This document shows positions 1 to 4,958 of a stretch of 5,798 nt of DNA, piece by piece (position 1 is the first letter of the stretch; each line of letters begins with the position of its first letter). Source of the stretch: Phycisphaerales bacterium (GTDB lineage: Bacteria > Planctomycetota > Phycisphaerae > Phycisphaerales > UBA1924). The DNA lies in contig JAESSR010000065.1 of NCBI GenBank assembly GCA_016764015.1, forward strand, positions 1 to 5,798, in the 5' to 3' direction. Made by a program: the position numbers and the translations under genes. The notes beneath the pieces were generated by a model that was not told the DNA's origin, did no database searches, and saw nothing but the letters and a program-made list of their open reading frames with translations.

Positions 1-13
1 CGGAGGCTTCGAA

Positions 14-87
14 CGATCCCGCTGAGATTCGAACTCAGAACCTCTGGCTTCGGAGGCCAACGCTCTATCCAGTTGAGCTACGGGACC
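14..87 (-). tRNA. tRNA-Arg (anticodon CCG)
   Basis: Read on the minus strand, the 74 bases fold into a complete cloverleaf. The acceptor stem is GGTCCCG with CGGGATC (one G-T pair) plus discriminator G. The D-arm is GCTC/GAGC. The anticodon stem TTGGC/GCCAG encloses the loop CTCCGAA, and the T-arm is CTGAG-TTCGAAT-CTCAG. The anticodon is CCG (plus-strand 51-53), which reads the arginine codon CGG. No 3' CCA is encoded (TTC follows the discriminator), so CCA must be added after transcription. There is no intron and the variable loop is short (class I). The gene diverges from the transporter gene at 152. I saw no convincing promoter in the 64 bases between them. Confidence 0.96.
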
Positions 88-100
88 AGAATCATGCTTC

Positions 101-122
101 GCCTACTGGTTTCCCAGCAGGC
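101..122. promoter_or_regulatory. imperfect palindrome between tRNA-Arg and the MFS gene
   Basis: GCCTACTGG (101-109) faces CCAGCAGGC (114-122) across the four-base spacer TTTC. Eight of nine positions pair, with one A/C mismatch in the middle. It lies in the 64-base divergent gap, 29 bases before the transporter start. It could be an operator for a dimeric regulator or a hairpin in a short leader. It has no T-run, so it is not a terminator. Only the symmetry is seen; the function is inferred. Confidence 0.35.
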
Positions 123-151
123 AGCAATGAGTCTACGATCGCCTACACCAA

Positions 152-1411
152 ATGGCAACGATCACACACAAACACTCTGACTGCCCCACACCCCCTACAC
201 CATTGTGGGCGGTGCTGGTGCTCACATTCTTGGGTTCACTGGGCACCGGGGCCGTCACCAACGGGTTCTCATTTATCGCGACACAGGGGCTTGGGTACGG
301 GCAGAAGATGAACCTGCTCCTCGCGCTCGTCCTCGGCTTCACTTATATCATCGGCGCACTGCTCGCAGGAAAAATCGTCGCCAAGCTCGCACTCAACACA
401 GGACTCCTCACCCCACGCGGGCTCTTGGGCGTCGCCTTGCTCATCATCGCCTTTGCCTGCCAGCTCCCGATCCTCGCCCAAAGCTTTGCGCCTGAACACA
501 CCGAACGCGCCCTCTGGATTTTCATCATCATCTTCTCGCCAGCGACCGGGCTCTTCTGGCCGATCATCGAGAGCTACCTCTCAGGCGGGCGATCCGGCAA
601 GCAACTCCGATCCGCCATAGGCAAGTTCAACATCACCTGGTCGAGCGCATTGGTGCTTTCTTTCTGGCTGATGGCCCCGCTCCTTGAGCACAACTCATTC
701 CTGATCATCGCACTCTTGGGCATCCTTCAACTGCTCATGGGAGGCATGCTCTATTGGTTCCCATCGCACCCGCCGAAACATCTTCCCGAGCACCACGAGC
801 CTCACCCTGATATCTATGTTCCCTTGTTGACCGTGTTCCGAGTAATGCTCATCGCATCGTACATCGTGCTCTCGGCCCTCTCGCCTTTGCTCCCGATCGT
901 CGAAGACAAACTCGGGGTCGATATCCATTGGAAGACACCCCTGGCGAGCGCATGGCTCACCTCGCGCGTATTCCTGTTCCTCTTCTTTGAACGCTGGCAC
1001 GGATGGCATGGAAAATGGTGGACGCCTTGGACCGGGATGGGATTGTTGCTCGTCGGGTTCAGCGCTTGCATGCTCTCGCCGATCGCTCAAAGCGCTGGGC
1101 TGGTCATCCTCACGATCGGACTGCTGATCATGGGGGTCGGCATGGCGATCACCTACTACGGTGCACTCTACTATGCGATGGCGGTCGGTAACGCCGAGGT
1201 CGATGCCAGCGGCAAGCACGAAGCGGTCATCGGGCTTGGCTATACACTCGGTCCGCTTTGTGGGCTCGCTGGGCTTTGGTTCTCTGGTGGCGATCCTGAT
1301 TCTTTCCGCATCTGGGTGATTCTCCTTGTGTCAACAGCCGTCGTCGTATCTGGTTTACTAGGCTTGGGTTTGATTCGCAAAGACCGATCCATTTCGATGC
1401 ACGCTCCCTAA
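152..1411 (+). CDS. MFS transporter, 12 transmembrane helices, substrate unknown
   Basis: This 419-residue integral membrane protein has the size and layout of the major facilitator superfamily. Hydrophobic segments lie at about 18-44, 53-81, 88-109, 118-144, 158-178, 180-202, 222-252, 263-283, 290-316, 317-346, 354-377 and 385-408, forming two six-helix halves. The central cytoplasmic loop (about 203-221) is rich in proline and histidine, with H206, H210, H214, H215 and H218. Conserved-looking polar or glycine positions include WPIIESYLSGG in helix 4 and the adjacent loop, and ITYYGALYYAM in helix 10. Such proteins move small solutes by proton or ion coupling, but nothing in the sequence identifies the substrate. 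ATG 152 is the only reasonable start: the next methionine (53) would remove the first helix. No Shine-Dalgarno sequence is visible, so it may be translated from a leaderless or weak-RBS transcript. It appears monocistronic; the next gene is 231 bases away and has its own ribosome binding site. Confidence 0.9.
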   Translation: MATITHKHSDCPTPPTPLWAVLVLTFLGSLGTGAVTNGFSFIATQGLGYGQKMNLLLALVLGFTYIIGALLAGKIVAKLALNTGLLTPRGLLGVALLIIAFACQLPILAQSFAPEHTERALWIFIIIFSPATGLFWPIIESYLSGGRSGKQLRSAIGKFNITWSSALVLSFWLMAPLLEHNSFLIIALLGILQLLMGGMLYWFPSHPPKHLPEHHEPHPDIYVPLLTVFRVMLIASYIVLSALSPLLPIVEDKLGVDIHWKTPLASAWLTSRVFLFLFFERWHGWHGKWWTPWTGMGLLLVGFSACMLSPIAQSAGLVILTIGLLIMGVGMAITYYGALYYAMAVGNAEVDASGKHEAVIGLGYTLGPLCGLAGLWFSGGDPDSFRIWVILLVSTAVVVSGLLGLGLIRKDRSISMHAP

Positions 1412-1574
1412 ATCTGCCAACCCACCTCACAGATTGGGAAACTTCTTATCGGGTCGTTCGTACAACAAGTGTTATACCGCCTGTGGGAACTACGACGCCC
1501 GATACTCGCCGATGCAATAAACTGATCCGTCGGGATGTTCACCAAGGGGTATACGAACCGCCGAAGAACTAGGC

Positions 1575-1599
1575 GTATAGGTATAGATAGATTCACCGC
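1575..1599 (+). promoter_or_regulatory. leader motif shared with the pdhA leader, copy 1
   Basis: GTATAGGTATAGATA (1575-1589), then GATT, then CACCGC (1594-1599). The dehydrogenase leader carries GTATTGGTATAGATA followed directly by CACCGC (4959-4979). The two 15-mers differ at one base and the six-base tail is identical, apart from a four-base insertion here. This copy ends 43 bases before ATG 1643. TATAGA could be a -10 element, but no -35 is visible at the right distance. Similarity is seen; function is inferred. Confidence 0.4.
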
Positions 1600-1633
1600 T
1601 GACAGGGTTCTCAAACCCACGATGCTCATGATT

Positions 1634-1637
1634 GGAG
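1634..1637 (+). promoter_or_regulatory. Shine-Dalgarno GGAG deciding the protease start
   Basis: GGAG lies five bases before ATG 1643. This favours 1643 over the in-frame ATGs at 1535, 1622 and 1628, and it places a typical signal peptide at the very N-terminus. Confidence 0.7.
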
Positions 1638-1642
1638 TCAAA

Positions 1643-3937
1643 ATGACGAGTTGGACAAAGAAAGCGACCACACTGGGCACTGTTGGGATCATCGGCGCCA
1701 TTGGAATCATTGGTCTGCTGACCACATTCTCAGGCACCGCACTCGCAGCTTCAAACGAGCCCGCCCCGACAGCGACCCAAGTTGCACTCTACACCTCACC
1801 AAACTCGATCTGGGACGCCGCGATCAAAGGCGATTCGGCCGCACTCGACTCATTGCTCACCCCATCCAACTGGGATCAAACGAGCCTCAATGCAAACCTA
1901 CTCGCTTCAATCGAGCTGCTCCAAACAAACATAGACAAACGCGAAGCGACCCGCGAAGAGCAGATCACCGACGCTGACAAGCGCCTGCTTGAGCATCTCG
2001 AAAACTACGATGAAAACCAATCGGGCATCGAGCTCTCCAAAGCCCTCGCCGCATCAGTCGAGTTGCAGATGCTTTTTAACGACGACGACAAGTTCTTCTC
2101 CGATGCCAATGTATCCAATGCCATTCATATCTCGGTCAAGGCTGCGAAGATAGCCGAAGAAACTGGCGACTGGATGATCGCATCGGAACTCTACTACCGA
2201 CTCAACGCCATCCACGATCCCAGCGGCATCTACAAACCAGATGTCAAACGACTCTCACGCCGACTCGCCATGATCCGGATGTACGCCCCAGAACGCCTCT
2301 GGGAAATCCGCAACCAGCGTCGAATCGACGAGGGCATGGACCCGTTGCCGCCATACAACGCCTACGGCGATGACTTCCATGAAAAACTCAAAGGCGTCAA
2401 CTCGGTCACTGTCCGCACAGCAATCCAACGCTCCGCCGATCAGCATGTCGGTCGCAAAACCCGCAAGCACCCCACCGGCGTGAACATGAACGACCTGATC
2501 CTCTCAGGTCTTGATGCGATCGAAACCATGGCGACCACCATCGACCTGGCCGTTGCGTTTGATGGGCTCGAAAAAGAATCCAACCGCAACAAGTTCCTCG
2601 ATGTCATCCATGCCCAGCAAGCAAAGATCCAAGCCAAGGAGCACACCGCTTCAGGATATGATCTCCGCAGGGCACTTGATGCTGTTTTAGTTGCTGGAAA
2701 CGAGCATGTCGGAATCATGGAAGCCGCATTGCTCCATGAGTTCGGCAACGGCGCGATGTCCGCACTCGACGACTACACCGCAATCATCTGGCCAGACGAA
2801 CTCTCACGCTTCCGCAGAAGCACCCAGGGAGAGTTCATCGGCATCGGTGTACAAATCCAGCTTGACGAGTTCCAGAACATCAAAATCGTCACCCCACTCG
2901 AAGGCACACCCGCCCAACGCGCGGGTGTACAGAGCAATGACATCATTAAAAAGATCGATGGAATCACCGCCGTCGGGCTCGGGCTCAACCAAGCCGTCGA
3001 TATCATCACAGGTCCAGCCAACACCAAAGTCAACATCACCGTCGAACGCGAAATCGAAGCCGGCGAAATCATCGAAAAAGAGTTCACTATCATCCGCCAG
3101 AAGATCGATCTTCCATCAGTCAAAGGCTGGTCCAAGACCGGCGCTGGTGATCAAGACTGGGACTACTTCATCGACAAAGACGCCGGGATCGGCTACATCC
3201 GCCTCACCGGGTTTACCAAAGACTCGACCAAAGAGTTTGACCGTGCCGTCAAGGCAATGAAGAAAGAAGGGCTCAACGCACTGATCCTTGATCTCCGCTA
3301 CAACCCCGGCGGGCTACTCGACCAAGCGGTCAACCTCGCATCACGGTTCGTGCCTTCGGGCATGATCGTCAAAACCGTTGACAGCTCGGGTATCACCAAC
3401 TCGATCGACGACGCTCGTCGAGTCTCGGCTCGGACATCCGTCGCCGACATCCCCGTCGTCGTGCTCGTCAACGAAGGAAGTGCGTCTGCATCAGAAATCT
3501 TGTCGGGTGCGATCCAAGCATCGGCACACCAAGGCAAGAGCCAGGCGCTCGTCCTCGGGCATCGTAGCTTTGGCAAAGGATCAGTCCAAAATGTCTACCT
3601 CCTCCCTGGAGGCGCAGCAGCCATGAAGGTGACGACCAACTACTACAAGATCGATGCGCCACGCATGATCCACAAAGTCCCCGGCTCAACCGAATGGGGT
3701 ATCGACCCAGACCTGGTCGTCGATATGCTCCCAAGCCAACAGGCCGAAGCTTTGATGCTCCGTCGGAGTGCAGATGTCTTGCCACTCGACGAGAACGGCG
3801 ACATCATCGTTGATGCCGAGCGCCCAGACCCAAACACCCTCATCACCGAAGGCACTGATCTGCAAGTCCAAACAGCACTCGTGCTGCTCCAATCCCAGAC
3901 CACGGTGGACAACACCAAGACTTCAATGATGGATTGA
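1643..3937 (+). CDS. exported carboxyl-terminal processing protease (PDZ + peptidase S41)
   Basis: This 764-residue serine protease belongs to the CtpA/Prc family, which cleaves exported proteins near their C-termini in the periplasm. Residues 1-35 form a Sec signal peptide: K6-K7, hydrophobic core 11-28, and ALA before the likely cut at 35/36. Residues 36 to about 340 are mostly helical and unassigned, with a TPR-like helix pair near 165-190. The S41 lead-in (ALDDY at 374-378, then FRRST) precedes a PDZ domain (about 396-490) with GIGVQI and the GTPAQRAGVQSNDII substrate-groove region. The catalytic core (about 510-700) has DLRYNPGG (550-557), the nucleophile Ser615 in SASASEI, the general-base Lys645 in FGKGSVQ and Gln649, matching Ser430, Lys455 and Gln459 of E. 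coli Prc. The Ser-Lys distance is 30 residues rather than 25, so a short insertion lies between them. The protein is longer than ordinary CtpA (400-500 residues). It stands alone, and a REP hairpin follows its stop codon by 15 bases. Confidence 0.92.
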   Translation: MTSWTKKATTLGTVGIIGAIGIIGLLTTFSGTALAASNEPAPTATQVALYTSPNSIWDAAIKGDSAALDSLLTPSNWDQTSLNANLLASIELLQTNIDKREATREEQITDADKRLLEHLENYDENQSGIELSKALAASVELQMLFNDDDKFFSDANVSNAIHISVKAAKIAEETGDWMIASELYYRLNAIHDPSGIYKPDVKRLSRRLAMIRMYAPERLWEIRNQRRIDEGMDPLPPYNAYGDDFHEKLKGVNSVTVRTAIQRSADQHVGRKTRKHPTGVNMNDLILSGLDAIETMATTIDLAVAFDGLEKESNRNKFLDVIHAQQAKIQAKEHTASGYDLRRALDAVLVAGNEHVGIMEAALLHEFGNGAMSALDDYTAIIWPDELSRFRRSTQGEFIGIGVQIQLDEFQNIKIVTPLEGTPAQRAGVQSNDIIKKIDGITAVGLGLNQAVDIITGPANTKVNITVEREIEAGEIIEKEFTIIRQKIDLPSVKGWSKTGAGDQDWDYFIDKDAGIGYIRLTGFTKDSTKEFDRAVKAMKKEGLNALILDLRYNPGGLLDQAVNLASRFVPSGMIVKTVDSSGITNSIDDARRVSARTSVADIPVVVLVNEGSASASEILSGAIQASAHQGKSQALVLGHRSFGKGSVQNVYLLPGGAAAMKVTTNYYKIDAPRMIHKVPGSTEWGIDPDLVVDMLPSQQAEALMLRRSADVLPLDENGDIIVDAERPDPNTLITEGTDLQVQTALVLLQSQTTVDNTKTSMMD

Positions 3938-3947
3938 GCAGATTGGC

Positions 3948-3988
3948 GGTGCCGTGGTTAACAAATCTCGAAGAGATTTTTAACTACG
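3948..3988 (+). repeat. REP hairpin A (AAATCTC class)
   Basis: The head GGTGC (3948-3952) is followed by a long hairpin. CGTGGTTAA (3953-3961) pairs with TTAACTACG (3980-3988) through eight Watson-Crick pairs and one G-T. C3962 is a bulge. AAATCTC (3963-3969) pairs with GAGATTT (3973-3979) around the loop GAA. The total is 16 pairs. It starts 11 bases after the protease stop codon and is the best-paired copy of its class. Confidence 0.9.
3963..3981 (+). terminator. likely intrinsic terminator of the protease gene, supplied by REP A
   Basis: The AAATCTC-GAA-GAGATTT hairpin runs into five Ts (3977-3981) shortly after the protease stop codon. The inner stem is AT-rich, but the outer TTAA-containing arm adds stability. 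The shape fits a Rho-independent terminator; activity is inferred. Confidence 0.4.
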
Positions 3989-4016
3989 ATCTTTGGTCCT
4001 ACTCCTAACCCAAGAG

Positions 4017-4054
4017 CGTAGTTAAAAACCCCCGGGTTTATTAACCACGGCACC
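4017..4054 (-). repeat. REP hairpin B (AAACCC class)
   Basis: Read on the minus strand: GGTGCCGTGGTTAA (4054-4041), a bulged T (4040), AAACCC, a two-base loop, GGGTTT (4031-4026), and TTAACTACG (4025-4017). The ends and the bulge position match copy A, but the inner stem sequence differs completely. It points toward A across a 28-base spacer. The ten bases CCACGGCACC recur at 4059-4068, 14 bases on, as an orphan head. Confidence 0.9.
4024..4039 (-). terminator. likely intrinsic terminator of the transposase gene, supplied by REP B
   Basis: On the minus strand, the AAACCC/GGGTTT stem ends in five Ts (4028-4024), 37 bases past the transposase stop. Together with REP A it would make the gap between the convergent protease and transposase genes a two-way terminator. 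This is inferred from shape. Confidence 0.4.
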
Positions 4055-4058
4055 AAGA

Positions 4059-4068
4059 CCACGGCACC
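4059..4068 (-). repeat. orphan REP head (GGTGCCGTGG on the minus strand)
   Basis: CCACGGCACC is an exact copy of the ten-base end of REP B, spaced 14 bases from it and with no hairpin attached. It lies 7 bases past the transposase stop codon. It may be a remnant of another REP or a second recognition site. Confidence 0.55.
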
Positions 4069-4075
4069 GGGAGTA

Positions 4076-4588
4076 TTACTCTCTCCAAATCTTGATGTGA
4101 CCTGTTTCGCCCGCATAATCACGAGCTGAAGACCAAATCCATTCGGTTGGTTGTTCAACCAACTCTCTTCGGACAGGGTTCCAATGGATGTATTCGATCT
4201 TTTCGTTGAGTTCATCCTGATCTCTCATGTTTCGATCGTATCCGCCTCCTCTTTGCCAGAAATGAGCAACGCCACGAGGATCAGTGAGTGATTGAATGAT
4301 GTTTGATTGATTTGCCTTCCATCCCGCCAGCATCGATCGAGCGAATCCTTGCTTGATGGATCTGAGTGACGACCCAATCTGGCCGTCGAGCGGACACAGG
4401 ATAAGATGAACATGCTCAGGCATGATGACCCAAGCGACAATTCTGAGTTGATGTTTTTCGCGTTGAAACTCGATCTGCTCTACGAATGCATTTCTTGTCT
4501 TTGGATCATTTAAAAGTGGTAATCTGTGGTAGCAAGAGAATGTGACAAACCGTGCTTGCCCCATGATATTGTACCGTTTCGTTGGCAT
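4076..4588 (-). CDS. REP-associated tyrosine transposase (RAYT, Y1_Tnp/IS200-like)
   Basis: This 170-residue single-domain HUH endonuclease, numbered from ATG 4588, cuts single-stranded REP DNA through a 5'-phosphotyrosine link in known family members. The family fold is evident in order: ARFVTFSCYHRLPLL (12-26), the metal-binding HUH motif in MPEHVHLIL (H59, H61), WQRGGGYDRN with the likely catalytic Tyr117, and the RAYT C-terminal signature YIHWNPVRREL then WIWSSARDY. All catalytic residues are present and the frame is intact, so the enzyme may be active. A TTG at 4594 would add two residues. The later ATG at 4564 would start after KRYNI, which resembles the usual family N-terminus. No Shine-Dalgarno sequence is obvious, so expression may be low. 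There is no partner gene. REP repeats lie on both sides. Base composition looks more AT-rich than in the neighbours, suggesting horizontal entry. Confidence 0.93.
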   Translation of the reverse strand: MPTKRYNIMGQARFVTFSCYHRLPLLNDPKTRNAFVEQIEFQREKHQLRIVAWVIMPEHVHLILCPLDGQIGSSLRSIKQGFARSMLAGWKANQSNIIQSLTDPRGVAHFWQRGGGYDRNMRDQDELNEKIEYIHWNPVRRELVEQPTEWIWSSARDYAGETGHIKIWRE

Positions 4589-4609
4589 ATCCAATCAAGA
4601 GTACACACT

Positions 4610-4619
4610 CAACGGCACA
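4610..4619 (-). repeat. degenerate REP head upstream of the transposase gene
   Basis: CAACGGCACA differs at two of ten bases from the REP end CCACGGCACC and has the same orientation as the orphan at 4059-4068. ACGGCAC (4612-4618) also forms a 7-bp inverted repeat with GTGCCGT (4626-4632) in the head of REP C. The transposase gene is therefore framed by two hairpin-less heads inside the true REPs. Confidence 0.35.
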
Positions 4620-4624
4620 CCCAT

Positions 4625-4665
4625 GGTGCCGTGGTTAACAAATCTCGAATAGATTTTTAACTACG
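4625..4665 (+). repeat. REP hairpin C (AAATCTC class)
   Basis: GGTGCCGTGGTTAA (4625-4638), bulged C4639, AAATCTC, loop GAA, TAGATTT (4650-4656) and TTAACTACG (4657-4665). It is identical to copy A over the 41-base unit except for one G-to-T change beside the loop, which opens one pair. TTAACTACGCTCT (4657-4669) is the exact reverse complement of AGAGCGTAGTTAA in copy E (4751-4763), so the conserved unit extends past the hairpin foot. Confidence 0.9.
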
Positions 4666-4682
4666 CTCTTCGCCCTAGATGC

Positions 4683-4718
4683 TGTGGTTAACAAATCTCA
4701 GAGAGATTGTTAACTACG
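4683..4718 (+). repeat. REP hairpin D (diverged AAATCTC class)
   Basis: TGTGGTTAA (4683-4691), C4692, AAATCTC (4693-4699), loop AGA, GAGATTG (4703-4709) and TTAACTACG (4710-4718). The head is eroded: GATGC replaces GGTGC. The change of the last stem T to G4709 lets the formerly bulged C4692 pair, and A4693 becomes the bulge instead. Stem length and a single bulge are therefore kept. Confidence 0.85.
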
Positions 4719-4754
4719 AACGGTAATTGTGGTGATTCATGGAAGAGTACAGAG

Positions 4755-4793
4755 CGTAGTTAAAAACCCTCCGGGTTTATTAACCACGGCACC
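4755..4793 (-). repeat. REP hairpin E (AAACCC class)
   Basis: On the minus strand: GGTGCCGTGGTTAA (4793-4780), bulged T (4779), AAACCC (4778-4773), a three-base loop, GGGTTT (4769-4764) and TTAACTACG (4763-4755). It matches copy B except for one extra loop base. It closes the right-hand cluster facing C and D, and marks the right edge of the island. Confidence 0.9.
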
Positions 4794-4802
4794 GGGGATC
4801 AT

Positions 4803-4868
4803 AGAATGCGTTTTTTCGTGATAAAATGGGCATTCTGTGTTCCAAAATCACCCAATCCGCCACGAAAA
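4803..4868 (+). other. interlocking inverted repeats upstream of the pdhA promoter
   Basis: AGAATGC (4803-4809) is complementary to GCATTCT (4830-4836). TTTTCGTG (4813-4820), inside that loop, is complementary to CACGAAAA (4861-4868). If transcribed, the two stems would form an H-type pseudoknot. The stretch lies upstream of the predicted promoter at 4894, so it may instead be DNA-level symmetry or part of an unrecognised small RNA. No gene is seen here. Confidence 0.3.
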
Positions 4869-4893
4869 CACTGCTGATTCTTCGCTGCACCAG

Positions 4894-4923
4894 TTGGCAT
4901 GATCTAGCCAGACTTCCTATACT
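4894..4923 (+). promoter_or_regulatory. sigma-70-type promoter for the pyruvate dehydrogenase gene
   Basis: TTGGCA (4894-4899; 5 of 6 to TTGACA) and TATACT (4918-4923; 5 of 6 to TATAAT) are separated by 18 bases. The transcript would start near 4930 and have a leader of about 112 bases before ATG 5042. This is the best promoter match I found in the window. Confidence 0.65.
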
Positions 4924-4934
4924 CTGTGATAAGT

Positions 4935-4958
4935 CAGCCGAGCACCGATGTTCGGCTG
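4935..4958 (+). promoter_or_regulatory. 10-bp stem-loop at the start of the pdhA leader
   Basis: CAGCCGAGCA (4935-4944) pairs with TGTTCGGCTG (4949-4958) around the loop CCGA, with one G-T pair. It starts about five bases after the predicted transcription start. There is no T-run, so it is not a terminator. It may be a 5' mRNA-stabilising hairpin or, as DNA, an operator overlapping the initial transcribed region. Confidence 0.5.

Larger units (their letters stand above)
1412..1642. other. intergenic gap and leader before the S41 protease gene
   Basis: The gap holds no convincing gene. An open frame continues upstream of the protease start to an ATG at 1535, but that extension (rich in Arg and Lys, no homology I recognise) would bury the signal peptide. 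At 1411-1435 AATCTG and CAGATT form a weak 6-bp inverted repeat with a 13-base loop just after the transporter stop; it lacks a T-run. A 5-bp hairpin GGGTT-CTCA-AACCC lies at 1605-1618, 24 bases before the protease start. The motif at 1575-1599 is listed separately. No -35/-10 pair with good spacing was found. Confidence 0.55.
3948..4793. mobile_element. REP/RAYT island (transposase gene bracketed by five REP hairpins)
   Basis: This unit of about 0.85 kb consists of one single-domain HUH/Y1 transposase gene and five copies of one hairpin repeat. Two copies (A right-pointing, B left-pointing) lie beyond the gene's 3' end. Three (C and D right-pointing, E left-pointing) lie beyond its 5' end. 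Both clusters begin with GGTGCCGTGGTTAA and end with its exact reverse complement. This arrangement is that of REP-associated tyrosine transposases (RAYTs), which are usually domesticated, single-copy and linked to the REPs they process. The island looks more AT-rich than the genes on either side. No tnpB, terminal inverted repeats of a DDE element or target-site duplication were seen. Confidence 0.85.

Noticed and set aside
695..1219. 174-residue minus-strand open frame inside the MFS gene
   Set aside because: It is an antisense shadow of a well-supported 12-helix membrane protein. Its translation is charged low-complexity sequence with no recognisable domain.
1411..1435. Terminator after the MFS gene
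   Set aside because: The 6-bp AATCTG/CAGATT stem has a 13-base loop and no following T-run, so it is too weak to call.
1535..1642. N-terminal extension of the protease from ATG 1535
   Set aside because: It would put 36 Arg/Lys-rich residues before a good signal peptide. ATG 1643 has GGAG at a five-base spacing and gives a normal export signal.
2691..3260. 189-residue plus-strand open frame inside the protease gene
   Set aside because: It is a Ser/Pro/Lys-rich out-of-frame translation of the PDZ/S41 coding region, whose true frame has all catalytic motifs.
3958..4215. 85-residue minus-strand open frame overlapping REPs A and B and the transposase 3' end
   Set aside because: It reads through the hairpins in a different frame from the transposase. 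It has no motif and arises from the repeat sequence.
4076..4588. Complete IS200/IS605 insertion sequence
   Set aside because: There is no tnpB. The C-terminal YIHWNP and WSSA signatures and the bracketing REP pairs are those of RAYTs rather than autonomous IS200 transposases.
3948..4793. CRISPR array
   Set aside because: Only five repeats, in both orientations, with spacers of 17 to 36 bases and a gene in the middle. The units are long hairpins with a transposase, so REP/BIME is the right reading.
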